Source: Planctomycetia bacterium (GTDB lineage Bacteria; Planctomycetota; UBA1135; GCA-002686595). Taken from it: a stretch of DNA of 38,528 nt. A model generated the notes under the pieces. It was not told where the DNA came from, made no database searches, and saw only the letters and a list, made by a program, of their open reading frames with translations. Made by a program: the position numbers and the translations under genes. The stretch spans positions 1-38,528 of the forward strand of contig SYGM01000024.1 in NCBI GenBank assembly GCA_005799545.1, in the 5' to 3' direction. Shown here piece after piece: positions 24,710 to 33,671 of the stretch. Each line of letters begins with the position of its first letter. The first letter of the stretch is position 1.

Positions 24710-27415
24710 CTAGCGCTTGCGGCGCCCGCCGGGGCGCACTTCCTTGCCGTCGGCCCGCAGGTAGCGCAGGACCGAATCCTCGGCCTGGTCGCGCACCTCG
24801 ATCAACCGGATCTGGCGCTCCGTGCGGTACTCCAGCGCCCGCAGGTACTCCATGCAGGAGTTCTTGAGGTATCCGATCACCTCCGGGTGCGCCTTGACCT
24901 CGACCGTGGCAAAGCCCTTGAGCGTCAGAGCCGAGCCCAGCCGGCGCAGGATCGCCGCCGCACGGGATTCGATCGTGCGCACGCGGCCCAGACCACGGCA
25001 CGAGGGGCAGGTGTGGAACACCTTCTTGTTCATGCCAGGTCCCAGCCGCTGACGCGTGAGCTCCAGCAGACCGAACTGAGAGATGCGGCCGATCTTGAAC
25101 CGCGCGCGGTCCTTCGCGAGATGTTCGCGGAAGAGCCGCTCGACCTGACGCATGTGCCCGGACTTCATCATGTCGATGAAGTCGACCACGATGATGCCGC
25201 CCAGATCGCGCAGTCGGATCTGTCGGGCGATCTCGGGCGCGGCCTCGAGGTTGGTCTTGAGCGCGATCTGCTCGAAGTCGAAACCATCGGTGCGCGTGCG
25301 GCCGGAGTTGATGTCGATGGCGACCAGCGCCTCGGCCTGGTCGAAGACGACCGATCCGCCCGAGGGCAGCTCGATGCGGCGCGCGAAGATGCGCTCGAAG
25401 TCGGGCTCGACGGAGTAGCTGTGGAACAGCGGCTTGGGACCGGTGTGCAGTTGCACGCGGCCTTCGTCCTCGGGCATCAGCTTGTGCGCGAAGTCGACGA
25501 TCTGACGGTGCACTTCGACGTCGTCCACGATGATCGCCTCGGTGGCGGGCGTGGCGAGATCGCGCACGGTGCGGATGGCGATGTCGGACTCCTGATAGAG
25601 CGGCGCAGGACCATGGCCCGTGCGCAGGCGCTTGGCGAAGGTCTCGAAGACACCCTTGAGGTAGTCAAGGTCGCGCTTGAGATCGGCCTTGGTGCGGCCG
25701 ACACCGGCGGTGCGCACGATCACGCCCATGCCTTCGGGAATCTCAAGCTGGCCGAGGATCTTCTTGAGGCGACGGCGTTCCTTTTCATCCTCGATCTTGC
25801 GCGAAACGCCGGTGCGCGACATCGAAGGCATCAGCACCAGATAGCGGCCGGGGATCGAGATGTAGGTCGTCAGCGTCGGGCCCTTGTCCCCGATTGCATC
25901 CTTGGTGACCTGAACGACGACCATCTGACCCTTCTTGAGCAGATCGGTGATTGGCAGACGCGGACGCGCACGGAAGCGGCGGCTGTCGCGGCGGTCCTTC
26001 TTGCCATTGCCCGGCTTGGCGTCCTTGCCGTCCTTGGGTTCCTTGCCCTCGCCCAGCTCGTCACCGACGCGCGGCTGGCTGGAATTCTCATCCCACTCGT
26101 CGGGGTCGATGCGCGTGGCGAGCAGCTGGTCGAGGTTCCAGTTGGGATCGCCGTACACCGAGAGCACGTCGGAGGTGTGCAGGAAGCCGTTGCGGCCCTG
26201 ACCGAAGTCGACGAAGGCCGCGCCGATGGCGGGCTCGAGGTTGACGACGCGTCCGCGGTAGATGTCGTTGACGACCGAGTTCTCGGTGCGCACCGTCATC
26301 TGGAAGTCGACGATCTCGTCATCCTCCACGACGGCAACGCGCTGCTCCTCGGGATCAGAGGCGTTGACCAGGATGCGCTGCTTGCGCGCCACCGGTGCCG
26401 GCTCGACTTCCTCAAGGTCCTCATCGGACTCCGCAGCACCTTCGGCCGGCGCGCCCTCGGCAGCGCCTTCGCGGTCCCGGTCGCGGCCGCGACCACGGCG
26501 GCCGCGCTTCTCGCGACGCGCTCCGCCGCTCTCCTTGGCTTCCGCTTCCGGCTCGGCAGGCAGCTCCAGCGGCGGCAGTTCCGCGAGGTCATCCTCCTCG
26601 CCAGGAATGATGTCGATGCCGAAGCTGACCTTGGCGCCGCCGGATGCGGCATTGCGGCCTTCACGGCCTTCGCGCTCCTCGCGGCGGCGACGTCCGCCGC
26701 GCGATCCGCGGCGACGACGCTTCTTGCGGCCGCCGGATTCCGCATCGGAAGCACCCTCCGGTGCCGATTCCCCCGCGAGCTCCGCGCCGGCGTTCTCGTC
26801 GAGCTCCGCCTCCGGGGCCTCGCCCGGAATCAGGTCGATGGCGGCCGGCTCATCCGACTCGTCGGAGGCAGCGGGCGCTGCGCCCTCGCGGCTGCGACCG
26901 CGGCCACGCCGACGGCGACGCTTCTTGCGGTGCTCGCCGCCGGCCTCGTTGACAGGCTGCTCCGCAGCGGCATCCTCGCCCGAAGCCGCTTCGACATCCG
27001 CCGGCTGTGTATCGAGCTCGGCGGGAATGGCATCCGCATCCGGATTCACCGTGGCCGCAATCGCCCCGGCCTTGTTCTTGTTGCGACGGCGACCGCCGCG
27101 CGAACCGCGGCGACGCTTGCGAGGTGCTGCACCGTCCGCCGGCGATTCGCTGCCCGGTTCGGCAGAGTCGGCGGCCTCGGGCGAGGAACCATCCGGATCC
27201 GAATCCGGATCCGAGGCCGTCTCCGAATCAAACTCGGTGTCCGAGGATTGGCCGCCGGAAGGCGTGCTGTCCTCGCCCGACCGGGCATGCGGTCGAACGC
27301 CCATGCCGCTCTCGGCAGGGAGCCAGCCGAGCTCGGCCGGCAGAATACTGTGTTGGGAATCGAAAGAGGGAGCGCGCGGTGCGCGCTCGGAATCCGACGA
27401 ATCGGATGCTGTCAT
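24710..27415 (-). CDS. RNase E/G family endoribonuclease with long N-terminal disordered region
   Basis: An endonuclease of RNA turnover and rRNA processing, 901 residues. Residues 1 to about 345 are low-complexity, alternating acidic stretches with four Arg-rich patches (99-115, 162-176, 230-250, 300-315; for example RKKRRRRGSRGGRRR) and two IPGE motifs (IDLIPGE 193-199, IDIIPGE 267-273). The catalytic half starts near 345 (RKQRILVNAS). An S1 region (IYRGRVVNLEPAIGAAFVDFG) is interrupted by a charged insert. The DNase I-like site has AEALVAIDINSGRT (about 700) and GGIIVVDFIDMM. The zinc link CPSCRGLG is near 805. E. coli RNase E has its scaffold at the C-terminus; here it is N-terminal. It is followed by rplU-rpmA-obg, as in many bacteria. 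RNase E versus G is not decided. Confidence 0.92.
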   Translation of the reverse strand: MTASDSSDSERAPRAPSFDSQHSILPAELGWLPAESGMGVRPHARSGEDSTPSGGQSSDTEFDSETASDPDSDPDGSSPEAADSAEPGSESPADGAAPRKRRRGSRGGRRRNKNKAGAIAATVNPDADAIPAELDTQPADVEAASGEDAAAEQPVNEAGGEHRKKRRRRRGRGRSREGAAPAASDESDEPAAIDLIPGEAPEAELDENAGAELAGESAPEGASDAESGGRKKRRRRGSRGGRRRREEREGREGRNAASGGAKVSFGIDIIPGEEDDLAELPPLELPAEPEAEAKESGGARREKRGRRGRGRDRDREGAAEGAPAEGAAESDEDLEEVEPAPVARKQRILVNASDPEEQRVAVVEDDEIVDFQMTVRTENSVVNDIYRGRVVNLEPAIGAAFVDFGQGRNGFLHTSDVLSVYGDPNWNLDQLLATRIDPDEWDENSSQPRVGDELGEGKEPKDGKDAKPGNGKKDRRDSRRFRARPRLPITDLLKKGQMVVVQVTKDAIGDKGPTLTTYISIPGRYLVLMPSMSRTGVSRKIEDEKERRRLKKILGQLEIPEGMGVIVRTAGVGRTKADLKRDLDYLKGVFETFAKRLRTGHGPAPLYQESDIAIRTVRDLATPATEAIIVDDVEVHRQIVDFAHKLMPEDEGRVQLHTGPKPLFHSYSVEPDFERIFARRIELPSGGSVVFDQAEALVAIDINSGRTRTDGFDFEQIALKTNLEAAPEIARQIRLRDLGGIIVVDFIDMMKSGHMRQVERLFREHLAKDRARFKIGRISQFGLLELTRQRLGPGMNKKVFHTCPSCRGLGRVRTIESRAAAILRRLGSALTLKGFATVEVKAHPEVIGYLKNSCMEYLRALEYRTERQIRLIEVRDQAEDSVLRYLRADGKEVRPGGRRKR

Positions 27416-27736
27416 TTCAAAAAGCTCCGCTCCCGCAGCGGCACAAAGTGCGCGCAGGAGGCTAGGGCGGAGGGCGCGGGGCCGGTTCCGCCGGGTTCGG
27501 GGGTGGCCCGCATGATGAGTGCTGGCCGGTCAGAGAACGGGGCGCTCGCCCGCGATGCGCGGACGGGCGTGATCGGTCGCGAGACGCTCAAATGAGCACC
27601 TCAGCGGTTGCTATGCTTGCCTATCGACGCTTCGGAGTCGAACCCCAAGTACGGAATCCGAGGAAAAAAATGCGCACGCCCCCCGAGGGCCCCTGCTGGG
27701 GCCCCCGGAGGGCGCGCGTGTACGGACCGAAACGGC
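27416..27736. other. Intergenic region between RNase E/G and pilQ
   Basis: About 320 bases. The left part holds the pilQ-operon terminator (27664-27717). The remainder should contain the promoter and leader of the RNase E/G gene; GGAG occurs about 13 nt before its ATG. A tRNA-like T-arm string at about 27634-27649 is not part of a complete tRNA. No other gene was seen. Confidence 0.6.
27664..27717 (-). terminator. Strong intrinsic terminator of the pilM-N-O-Q operon
   Basis: On the minus strand, about 20 nt after the pilQ stop, a stem of about 21 bp with three mismatches (27672-27693 with 27697-27717, loop AGCA) is followed by A and seven T (27664-27670). This is the textbook form of a Rho-independent terminator and marks the operon end. 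Confidence 0.9.
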
Positions 27737-29551
27737 TCAGTTGGTGCCGGAGCCGCCGACTTCGTTGTTCAGGACCTTCTCGAGCTCGTCCTTGAGGGCC
27801 GAGCGGCGACGCTTGAGTTCCTGATTGAGCAGGAGTTGGGAGTCCTCCGAGGAGCGCAGGATGGTCGGTGTCAGGAACACCAGCAGACTGCGCCGATCGC
27901 GGCTCTTGTTCTCGTGCTTGAAGAGCTCGCCGAGCACCGGAATGTCCCCCAGCAGGGGGATCTTGGTCTCGGTCTGCTGATCGCTGTCACTCGAGAGGCC
28001 GCCGATCATGGCGGTCTGACCGCTCTCGAGCATCATCGAGGTGCAGATCGTCGAGCTGCGCGTGCGCGGCAGGGCGATCGAGCCTTCCAGGCCCGAAGCG
28101 CCGATCGTGAACACGTCGAAGCCCGGAGGCGCCAGCGTGGAGTTGCCCGTGCCCGAGAGGCTCGTTTCCTTCGGAATCACCTCCATCACGAGCTTGTCCG
28201 TGCCCGGAATCACGTTGGGACGGATCAGCAGCTGGAAACCGACCTCGACAGGTGAGCCCGAGGCCTCCGAGACGGAGAGCTGCAGACCGCCAGCCTGTCC
28301 CTGCTCCGACTTGGCTTCGGCGTAGCGGATCGTCTCGCCCACGAAGATCGTCGACTCGACTCCGTCGAGTGCAATGATCTTGGGAGACTGGATCACTTCG
28401 CTCTTGGAATCGCGCTGCAGCAGACGCAGCGTGCCAGCCACTTCCAGGAAGGAAAGTGAACCGAAGACCGTGTCAGGAACCACCGTGGCGCCGCCGTTGA
28501 GCAGCGGATCCACGTAGGGACCCGTGCCGTCCGGGCTGGCGATGATGGAGTCGTCCCAGCCGCCGCGTCCCGCATCGAACGGGAACGTGATCGGGATCTG
28601 GCCGCCGGTGAAGGAGACCTTGGGACCCGCGTCGCCGTAGTCGATGCCCAGGTTCAAGAGGTCCTGATTGGTCGTCGCGACGAACTTCACGTCGCAGAAG
28701 ACCTGCGCGGGCTCCACATCAAGGCGCGCAAGCATGTCCTTGATCGAGCTCTGCACCTGCGCGGTGTCGCGCACGATGATCACGTTCGACACATCCACGT
28801 AGTCGAGCTTGCCCTGCGAGGAGAGCGTCTTCTCCAGCGCCTGCAGCACGCTGAAGCTCTTGACGGGATCCGCACCCGCCGCCTTCTGCTGCTGGCCTTG
28901 CACGGACTGCACGAACTCGGACTTGATCACGGGCTTGTAATTGCCCTTGGGGCGCAGATAGCGCAGCTGGTAGGTGCGGGTTTCCAGCTGGTCCTTCAGC
29001 GTCTCCGGGGAAACCACGCGCAGCACGCCGCGCTGTTCCTCCACGACCACGAAGCCCAGGGACTTCGCAGTGGAGTCCAGCGCGATGCGCCAAGGCACGT
29101 TGTTGAAGCTGACCGTGACGTTGCCGCTGACCTCCTTGCCCAGCGCGATCGAGGCACCGCTGGCCTTGGCGATCGTGGTGATCACCTCGCGGATGTCGCG
29201 GTCCTGCGCGTCGATCGAGACCGGATAGGGCCGGGCGATGACGAGCACGCCGCCGGCGCGCTCCTCGACGACGCCGCCCGCCTTCTCGGCGAACAACTCG
29301 AGCGCATCGCGCCAGTGCACGTCGAACAGCTCGATCGTGATCGGCGCCGTCGAGATGCGCTTGTCGGCATCCTGCGGATCGACGATCACGATGTTGGCGC
29401 CCGTGCGCTCGCGAACTCCGCGCACCAGCTCATCCAGCGGCTTCTCGGCCACGTTGAGCGTCATGCGCGCATCCAGACTCGGGACCTGAGCCGATGCCGT
29501 GCCGACGCACAGCGCCAGCAGCGAGGCCAGGACCAGCAATGTTTGTTTCAT
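27737..29551 (-). CDS. pilQ: Type IV pilus / type II secretion secretin
   Basis: An outer-membrane multimeric channel for pilus or substrate passage; 604 residues. A cleavable signal peptide (MKQTLLVLASLLALCVGTASA) is followed by two STN-like N0 segments (MTLNVAEKPLDELVRG; PYPVSIDAQDRDIREVITTI) and a secretin-N region (TYQLRYLRPKGNYKPVIK to DVSNVIIVRDT). The C-terminal secretin domain has LRLLQRDSKSEVIQSPKIIA, the VEVGFQLLIRPNVIPG strand and SGQTAMIGGLSSDSDQQTET with KIPLLGDIPVLGELF. No lipobox is present, so it may need a pilotin or self-insert. It is last of the pilM-pilN-pilO-pilQ operon; a purine-rich stretch precedes the ATG. PilQ rather than GspD is favoured by the neighbours. Confidence 0.94.
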   Translation of the reverse strand: MKQTLLVLASLLALCVGTASAQVPSLDARMTLNVAEKPLDELVRGVRERTGANIVIVDPQDADKRISTAPITIELFDVHWRDALELFAEKAGGVVEERAGGVLVIARPYPVSIDAQDRDIREVITTIAKASGASIALGKEVSGNVTVSFNNVPWRIALDSTAKSLGFVVVEEQRGVLRVVSPETLKDQLETRTYQLRYLRPKGNYKPVIKSEFVQSVQGQQQKAAGADPVKSFSVLQALEKTLSSQGKLDYVDVSNVIIVRDTAQVQSSIKDMLARLDVEPAQVFCDVKFVATTNQDLLNLGIDYGDAGPKVSFTGGQIPITFPFDAGRGGWDDSIIASPDGTGPYVDPLLNGGATVVPDTVFGSLSFLEVAGTLRLLQRDSKSEVIQSPKIIALDGVESTIFVGETIRYAEAKSEQGQAGGLQLSVSEASGSPVEVGFQLLIRPNVIPGTDKLVMEVIPKETSLSGTGNSTLAPPGFDVFTIGASGLEGSIALPRTRSSTICTSMMLESGQTAMIGGLSSDSDQQTETKIPLLGDIPVLGELFKHENKSRDRRSLLVFLTPTILRSSEDSQLLLNQELKRRRSALKDELEKVLNNEVGGSGTN

Positions 29552-29609
29552 CTTCTTCTCTCTCTTTTCCCTTTAAGAACCGGAGTGGACCGTCCCGCCA
29601 GACGGATCC

Positions 29610-31001
29610 TCAGTAACGCCTTGCAAACACGATGCCCTTGTAGAGGAACTCGATCTCGTCCCGGCCGATGGCATGCACCAGCAGGTCCTTGGCGATCGCA
29701 TCCCCCACGCCGACCGTCTTGCCGTTGATCACGGCAAAGGCCCGTTCACGCACGATCGCGCGGCCGCCGAACTCGAGCTTGAGCTTCTCGAATTCCAGCA
29801 CCGTGCGAGCGTCGGCCTCGAAGGAGCGCAGCCGGGCGACGATCGCCCCGCGCACAGGGTCCGCTTCCGCGATCCCCAGATCCTTCTCGACGGCCTTGAA
29901 GTTCTCCAGCACGGCCTTCCAGTCGCCGCGCTGCATCGAAGCGGTCATGGCCTCCTCGATCTCCAGCAGCTGGGTCTCGCTCGGGCCGGTGACGGCCCCG
30001 CTGGCGGACACCTCCGATGCGAGCGCATCGAGCAGGTCACGCACCTCCGTCTGCAGACGGCGCTGGGAGGGCACGTAGGAGATCACGCGCTCGCTCTCGA
30101 CGCGTGCGAGCTCCCCGCCCAGCGCGCTGTACTCGCCGTCGAACTCCGAACGCTTGAGCATCTGCTCGATGACGTTCTCGGCGGCTTTGGAAGCGCTCCA
30201 CAGCTCTGCAACCTTGCGGGCGCGATCGCAGAGCTTCTGGACGATGTCCATCTGCTCCTGAACCGTGTAGCCGCCCTGGCCCTCCGTAGTCGCGGGGACG
30301 CGCGGGTCGATCCACGGATCGCGCCGGCCGCGCGGACCGCGGTAGGCATAGCCGCTGACAGAGAGCGCCTGCTTGCGGCCCTGGATCTCGCCGAGCAGCA
30401 GATCGCGCTTGTGCTCGTAGTCCGCGATGCGTGCCTGCTTGCCGTCCTTGCGGGGCTCGTAGACGAAGGTCTCGACGTCCATCTGGATCTTGTGCGCCGG
30501 GATGCCGTCCTTCTCCAGCTGGTTGCGCTGGGTCGCGGTGATCCGGAAGCTCGGCACGCGCATGAAGCGCGCGTGGTTCTCAATCAGGTTGAGGAAATCA
30601 AGCAGCTGGAAGGCATCGCCCTCAAGCTGCAGCGTGTAGCCGACCTTGTCGAAGTCGCCCTTGTCCTTCGAGTCGGCCGCCTTCTTCTTGAGGCCCGAGA
30701 TGCGCACTTCGCTGAGTTCCGAGAAGCGCTGCAGTTCGCGCACGAGGTTGTTGACATCCTCGTTGTCGGGCAGGATCTCGCGCATCACCCCCGCCATCTC
30801 GCGCAGCACGATCACATCGCGCTCCACGCTGCGGGTCGTGTCGATCTCCTTGCGGGCGACCTCGATGTTGCCGCGCAGCGCGGCGACCTCAGTGCGGGCA
30901 TTCTCGATGTTTTCGTACTGCGCCTTGATTCCGAACAGGATCAGGCCGGCGCAGAGGGCTCCGCCCCCGCCAATCATCAGCCAGCGACGGTCGAGCTTCA
31001 A
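29610..31001 (-). CDS. pilO: PilO-like alignment protein with PilP/GspC-like C-terminal part
   Basis: A 463-residue inner-membrane protein of the pilus alignment complex. It has one N-terminal membrane segment (WLMIGGGGALCAGLILFGI), a coiled coil (YENIENARTEVAALRGNI) and a PilO-type ferredoxin-like region (VGYTLQLEGDAFQLLDFLNL, RFMRVPSFRIT). PilO normally ends near 200 residues. Here a linker GRRDPWIDPRVP, like the GRRDPF motif of PilP, introduces about 240 more residues. These end in INGKTVGVGDAIAKDLLVHA and EIEFLYKGIVFARRY, resembling the beta domain of PilP/GspC that contacts the secretin. A PilO-PilP type fusion is inferred; no separate pilP is present. The start is TTG 31001, with a perfect AAGGAGGTG upstream and a TTGA overlap with pilN. 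Confidence 0.8.
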   Translation of the reverse strand: MKLDRRWLMIGGGGALCAGLILFGIKAQYENIENARTEVAALRGNIEVARKEIDTTRSVERDVIVLREMAGVMREILPDNEDVNNLVRELQRFSELSEVRISGLKKKAADSKDKGDFDKVGYTLQLEGDAFQLLDFLNLIENHARFMRVPSFRITATQRNQLEKDGIPAHKIQMDVETFVYEPRKDGKQARIADYEHKRDLLLGEIQGRKQALSVSGYAYRGPRGRRDPWIDPRVPATTEGQGGYTVQEQMDIVQKLCDRARKVAELWSASKAAENVIEQMLKRSEFDGEYSALGGELARVESERVISYVPSQRRLQTEVRDLLDALASEVSASGAVTGPSETQLLEIEEAMTASMQRGDWKAVLENFKAVEKDLGIAEADPVRGAIVARLRSFEADARTVLEFEKLKLEFGGRAIVRERAFAVINGKTVGVGDAIAKDLLVHAIGRDEIEFLYKGIVFARRY

Positions 31002-31717
31002 CGGACACCTCCTTCACGAGCCGTGTTGCGCCCCTTGGCCTTGGGCGCGGGCTTCTTGGACTTGCCGCCGTCCGGCTCAGGCCCCTTGCCGCTGCGCTCG
31101 TCCACGGATTTCATGGTCAGCGCCAGCGGGAACGACCAGGACGCCGAGGGCGTCAGCTCCGGATCAACGCTGGAAACCGAGCCTTCCGGCGGCGCGGGCT
31201 TCTCGAAGTCGCTGAGGAAGCTCGAACCCTCAAGATCCTCGAGGAAGTTCGCCACCTGCGCGAACTTGTCCGAGCCGGAGTGTCCGCTCGCCTTGACCGT
31301 GCCCGGAGACTTGGCCTTGGGATCGAGGTTCTGCGCGACCTGCAGGTCATCAAACCACACCAGATGGCGCTCGCCGTCGCCGCCGCGGCTGCAGACATCG
31401 ATCAGCTCATCCAGCTTGCGCGTCCAGGAGATGCGGCTCCGCGTGATCTGCTGCAGCGTCTCTTCGCGGCTCTTGTGCAGCTTGGCTTCCGCCTTGAGTG
31501 CCGCGACATGCTCGACCTGCGGCTTCAGACCGTCCATTTCGCTTTGCACGAGCTCCTTCTCGTTGTCCGCGCGCAGCTGCACGGCGAAGTGGGCGTAGCC
31601 CAGCCACGCCAGCAGGCAGGCGTTGACGGTCACGACCCCCGAGAGGGCCAGCATCAGCTTGAGCGGCGTACGGCTCTTGGCCTTGTGCTGCTCGGGCAAC
31701 AGGTTGATATGGATCAT
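30998..31717 (-). CDS. pilN: Type IV pilus assembly protein PilN
   Basis: A 239-residue bitopic inner-membrane protein. Its cytoplasmic tail MIHINLLPEQHKAK carries the INLLP motif that binds a groove in PilM. A membrane segment (LMLALSGVVTVNACLLAWLGY) and a coiled coil (about 55-110) follow, then a periplasmic domain. The C-terminal end is Lys/Pro-rich (GGKSKKPAPKAKGRN), an unusual charged tail. The ATG at 31717 overlaps the pilM stop (ATGA) and has GGAGG 7 nt upstream; the in-frame sequence further upstream is just pilM in another frame. It couples PilM to PilO in the alignment complex. Confidence 0.9.
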   Translation of the reverse strand: MIHINLLPEQHKAKSRTPLKLMLALSGVVTVNACLLAWLGYAHFAVQLRADNEKELVQSEMDGLKPQVEHVAALKAEAKLHKSREETLQQITRSRISWTRKLDELIDVCSRGGDGERHLVWFDDLQVAQNLDPKAKSPGTVKASGHSGSDKFAQVANFLEDLEGSSFLSDFEKPAPPEGSVSSVDPELTPSASWSFPLALTMKSVDERSGKGPEPDGGKSKKPAPKAKGRNTAREGGVR

Positions 31718-32796
31718 TTCGCCTCCATCCGCGATGCGAGTCCCAGGGCAACCGCCAGCTGGCTGGCGCAGGCTTCCAGTTCGGCCGCGTCGACCTTGCC
31801 CGCGTCGACGCGCAGGCCCTCCAGCGGGTTCCACACGCGCGCGGGACGGCCGGTGGCCTGTTCGATGTAGCTGACGACGCCCGGCGCATGCACCGCTCCG
31901 CCCGACAGCAGGATCTCCGCGACCGCGATGCCCTCGTGGTTCTCCACGTAGTCGAGGCTCAGGTTGAGCTCGCCCACGAGATCCTCAAGCACCGGCGTGA
32001 TGGCCGCGTGCACATCCAGCTCCGCGTTGGCGCCGGCGCGCTTGAGTGCTTCGGCCTCGCAGGCCTCGATGCCCAGCCGGCGCGCGATGGCCGCCGTCAT
32101 GTCGGCGCCGCCGAGCTGCACTTCGCGGCTGAAGCATGTTTCGCCGTTGGACATGACATTGATCGCCGTGCGGCCCGATCCGATGTCCACCAGCGCGATG
32201 GCACGTGCATCGCAGATGCCCAGCGCATGCCGCGAGAACTCGTAGGCGTTGGCCAGCGCGAAGAGATCGAGATCGATCGCGACGGGCTGCAGGCCCTGTC
32301 CGCTCAGCAGCGCCACGCGCTCCTCGACGACACTGGACTTGCAGGCCGCGACCAGCACGGTCATCTGACCTTCACCGGCCCCCTCGCTGGCGCCGTGCGG
32401 CGCTCGCTCGAGCACCTGGCAGTCCAGCTGCGTCTCCGCCAGCTCGAAGGGCACGTACTTGTCCGTCTCGAAGCGGATCGCACTCTTCGCCTCCGCGGCG
32501 CTCATGCGCATCATCGGGACGAACTTGACGACGACGTCCTGCCCGGCGAGCGACGCCACGGCGCGCTTGGTGTGAAACCTGCCGCCGGAGAGCAGTCCCG
32601 CGAGCGCTTCCGCAGCCGAGCCGCCCTGCGGGATCTCGGCACGGGCAAAGCCGGTCACGACCGCCTCCGACCCTTCGAGTGACAATTCGATCGCCTTGAT
32701 GGACGAGCTGCCCACGTCCAGGCCGATCAGTCGTTTGGTCCTGCGGAACACGCGCTTTTCCTGTTTCTGGAGGCCTTGGGGCTCACTCGCGGGCAC
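31714..32796 (-). CDS. pilM: Type IV pilus assembly ATPase-fold protein PilM
   Basis: A 360-residue cytoplasmic actin-like protein that recruits the PilN tail and links the motor to the alignment complex. The ASKHA nucleotide-binding signature is visible: phosphate-1 LIGLDVGSSSIKAIEL (about 23-38), phosphate-2 IALVDIGSGRTAINVM, and the adenosine motif ILLSGGAVHAPGV. SAAEAKSAIRFETDKYVPF is the family's typical helix. The start is GTG 32796, with GAGGA about 10 nt upstream. It is the first gene of the operon, 63 nt after HPr, and may be transcribed from its own promoter or by readthrough. Confidence 0.94.
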   Translation of the reverse strand: MPASEPQGLQKQEKRVFRRTKRLIGLDVGSSSIKAIELSLEGSEAVVTGFARAEIPQGGSAAEALAGLLSGGRFHTKRAVASLAGQDVVVKFVPMMRMSAAEAKSAIRFETDKYVPFELAETQLDCQVLERAPHGASEGAGEGQMTVLVAACKSSVVEERVALLSGQGLQPVAIDLDLFALANAYEFSRHALGICDARAIALVDIGSGRTAINVMSNGETCFSREVQLGGADMTAAIARRLGIEACEAEALKRAGANAELDVHAAITPVLEDLVGELNLSLDYVENHEGIAVAEILLSGGAVHAPGVVSYIEQATGRPARVWNPLEGLRVDAGKVDAAELEACASQLAVALGLASRMEAK

Positions 32797-32859
32797 GAGG
32801 CACAGTCCTCGCGGCTCGCAGATCCCATGGCGTCCATCGGAACGCGCTTTCCGGAAGGT

Positions 32860-33132
32860 TTAGCTCAGTTCACCGAATCCGCTCTCGATCAGCCGAGTGA
32901 GCGCGGAAATGAGCTCCTCCGCATCCTCACCGCGCGCATGCAGGGAAAGAATGGCATCGCAGGGTGCCCCCAGCGTCATCAGGTCGAGGATGCTGCGGCC
33001 GTTGACCGCGCGCTCTCCGCAGCGCACGGTTAGCTCGCTCCGGTGAGCCAGAGCGAGCTTCACGATGGAGTGGCTGGGCCGGGCATGCAGGCCCGAGGGA
33101 TTGACGATCCGCACGTCGCGACGGGCTTCCAT
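32860..33132 (-). CDS. HPr-type phosphocarrier protein (NPr/HPr)
   Basis: A 90-residue PTS phosphocarrier. The active-site region VNPSGLHARPSHSIVKLA contains His16 (equivalent to His15). The second site NGRSILDLMTLGA has Ser47, equivalent to Ser46 that HPr kinase modifies in other bacteria. The fold is complete (VRCGERAVNGRSI; EDAEELISALTRLIESGFG). The ATG at 33132 begins 5 nt after the ptsN-like stop; longer forms run into that gene. Neighbours (ptsN-like, hpf, rpoN) point to a regulatory nitrogen-type PTS rather than sugar uptake; no EIIB/EIIC is present. No hprK is visible in the window. Confidence 0.92.
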   Translation of the reverse strand: MEARRDVRIVNPSGLHARPSHSIVKLALAHRSELTVRCGERAVNGRSILDLMTLGAPCDAILSLHARGEDAEELISALTRLIESGFGELS

Positions 33133-33137
33133 GCATC

Positions 33138-33617
33138 TCAGGAGATCGACATCTCCTTCAGAAGGTCCACGAGCTGCGTCTTGGTCTTGACCTTGAGGGC
33201 GAAGCGGCGGAAGTCCGCATCGCGCGCCAGCCGCGCGATCCACTGCATCAGCTCCAGATGCCGCTCAGGGTCGTGGTGCTGGCCCGGCTTGTCGGGCCGC
33301 AACACGGTGAACACGATGTGCACGGGAGCGCCGTCGACGGCACTCCAATCGAGGCCGGCAAGATGCACCGACACCGCGCAGATCGCGCGGTCGATGCCGC
33401 GCAGCCTGACGTGCGGGATCGCGACATGGTTACCTACGCCCGTGGAGCCGAGCCTCTCGCGCTCGCGCAGGGCGGTGAGTGCGGCATCCTCGAGTCCGGC
33501 GTCCAGACAGCCGCCGGCGACCAGATCGCCGACGATCTCGCGCAACACGCCGTCCTTGTCCTGCGCCGCGAGGTGCACGCTGCAGGACTTCGGCTTGAAC
33601 TGCTTGTGGTAGTGCAT
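33138..33617 (-). CDS. ptsN: PTS EIIA domain protein (PtsN/EIIA-Ntr type)
   Basis: A 159-residue mannitol/fructose/Ntr-type EIIA that accepts phosphate from HPr. The catalytic motif GSTGVGNHVAIPHVRL holds the phosphorylated His69. DGAPVHIVFTVLRPD and HLELMQWIARLARDADFRR complete the fold. As a free-standing protein beside hpf and rpoN it fits the regulatory EIIA-Ntr rather than a transport component. The ATG at 33617 is 54 nt after the hpf stop. Its targets in this organism are unknown. Confidence 0.9.
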   Translation of the reverse strand: MHYHKQFKPKSCSVHLAAQDKDGVLREIVGDLVAGGCLDAGLEDAALTALRERERLGSTGVGNHVAIPHVRLRGIDRAICAVSVHLAGLDWSAVDGAPVHIVFTVLRPDKPGQHHDPERHLELMQWIARLARDADFRRFALKVKTKTQLVDLLKEMSIS

Positions 33618-33671
33618 GGGATGCCGCGAGCGACGAGGCGCCCGCGGCGTGCGTTTCAGAGGAGTCGGGAC

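Noticed and set aside
24659..27595. 978-codon plus-strand open frame opposite the RNase E/G gene
   Set aside because: It is the antisense shadow of a clear RNase E/G gene and shows no motif; its low-complexity sequence mirrors the Arg/Glu repeats of the real gene.
27630..27660. tRNA-like T-arm string (GGGGTTCGACTCC on the minus strand)
   Set aside because: The flanking bases do not form a 5-bp T-stem, and the required upstream tRNA body would overlap the pilQ terminator at 27664-27717. No acceptor stem or CCA end is found. At most it is a chance match or a tRNA remnant.
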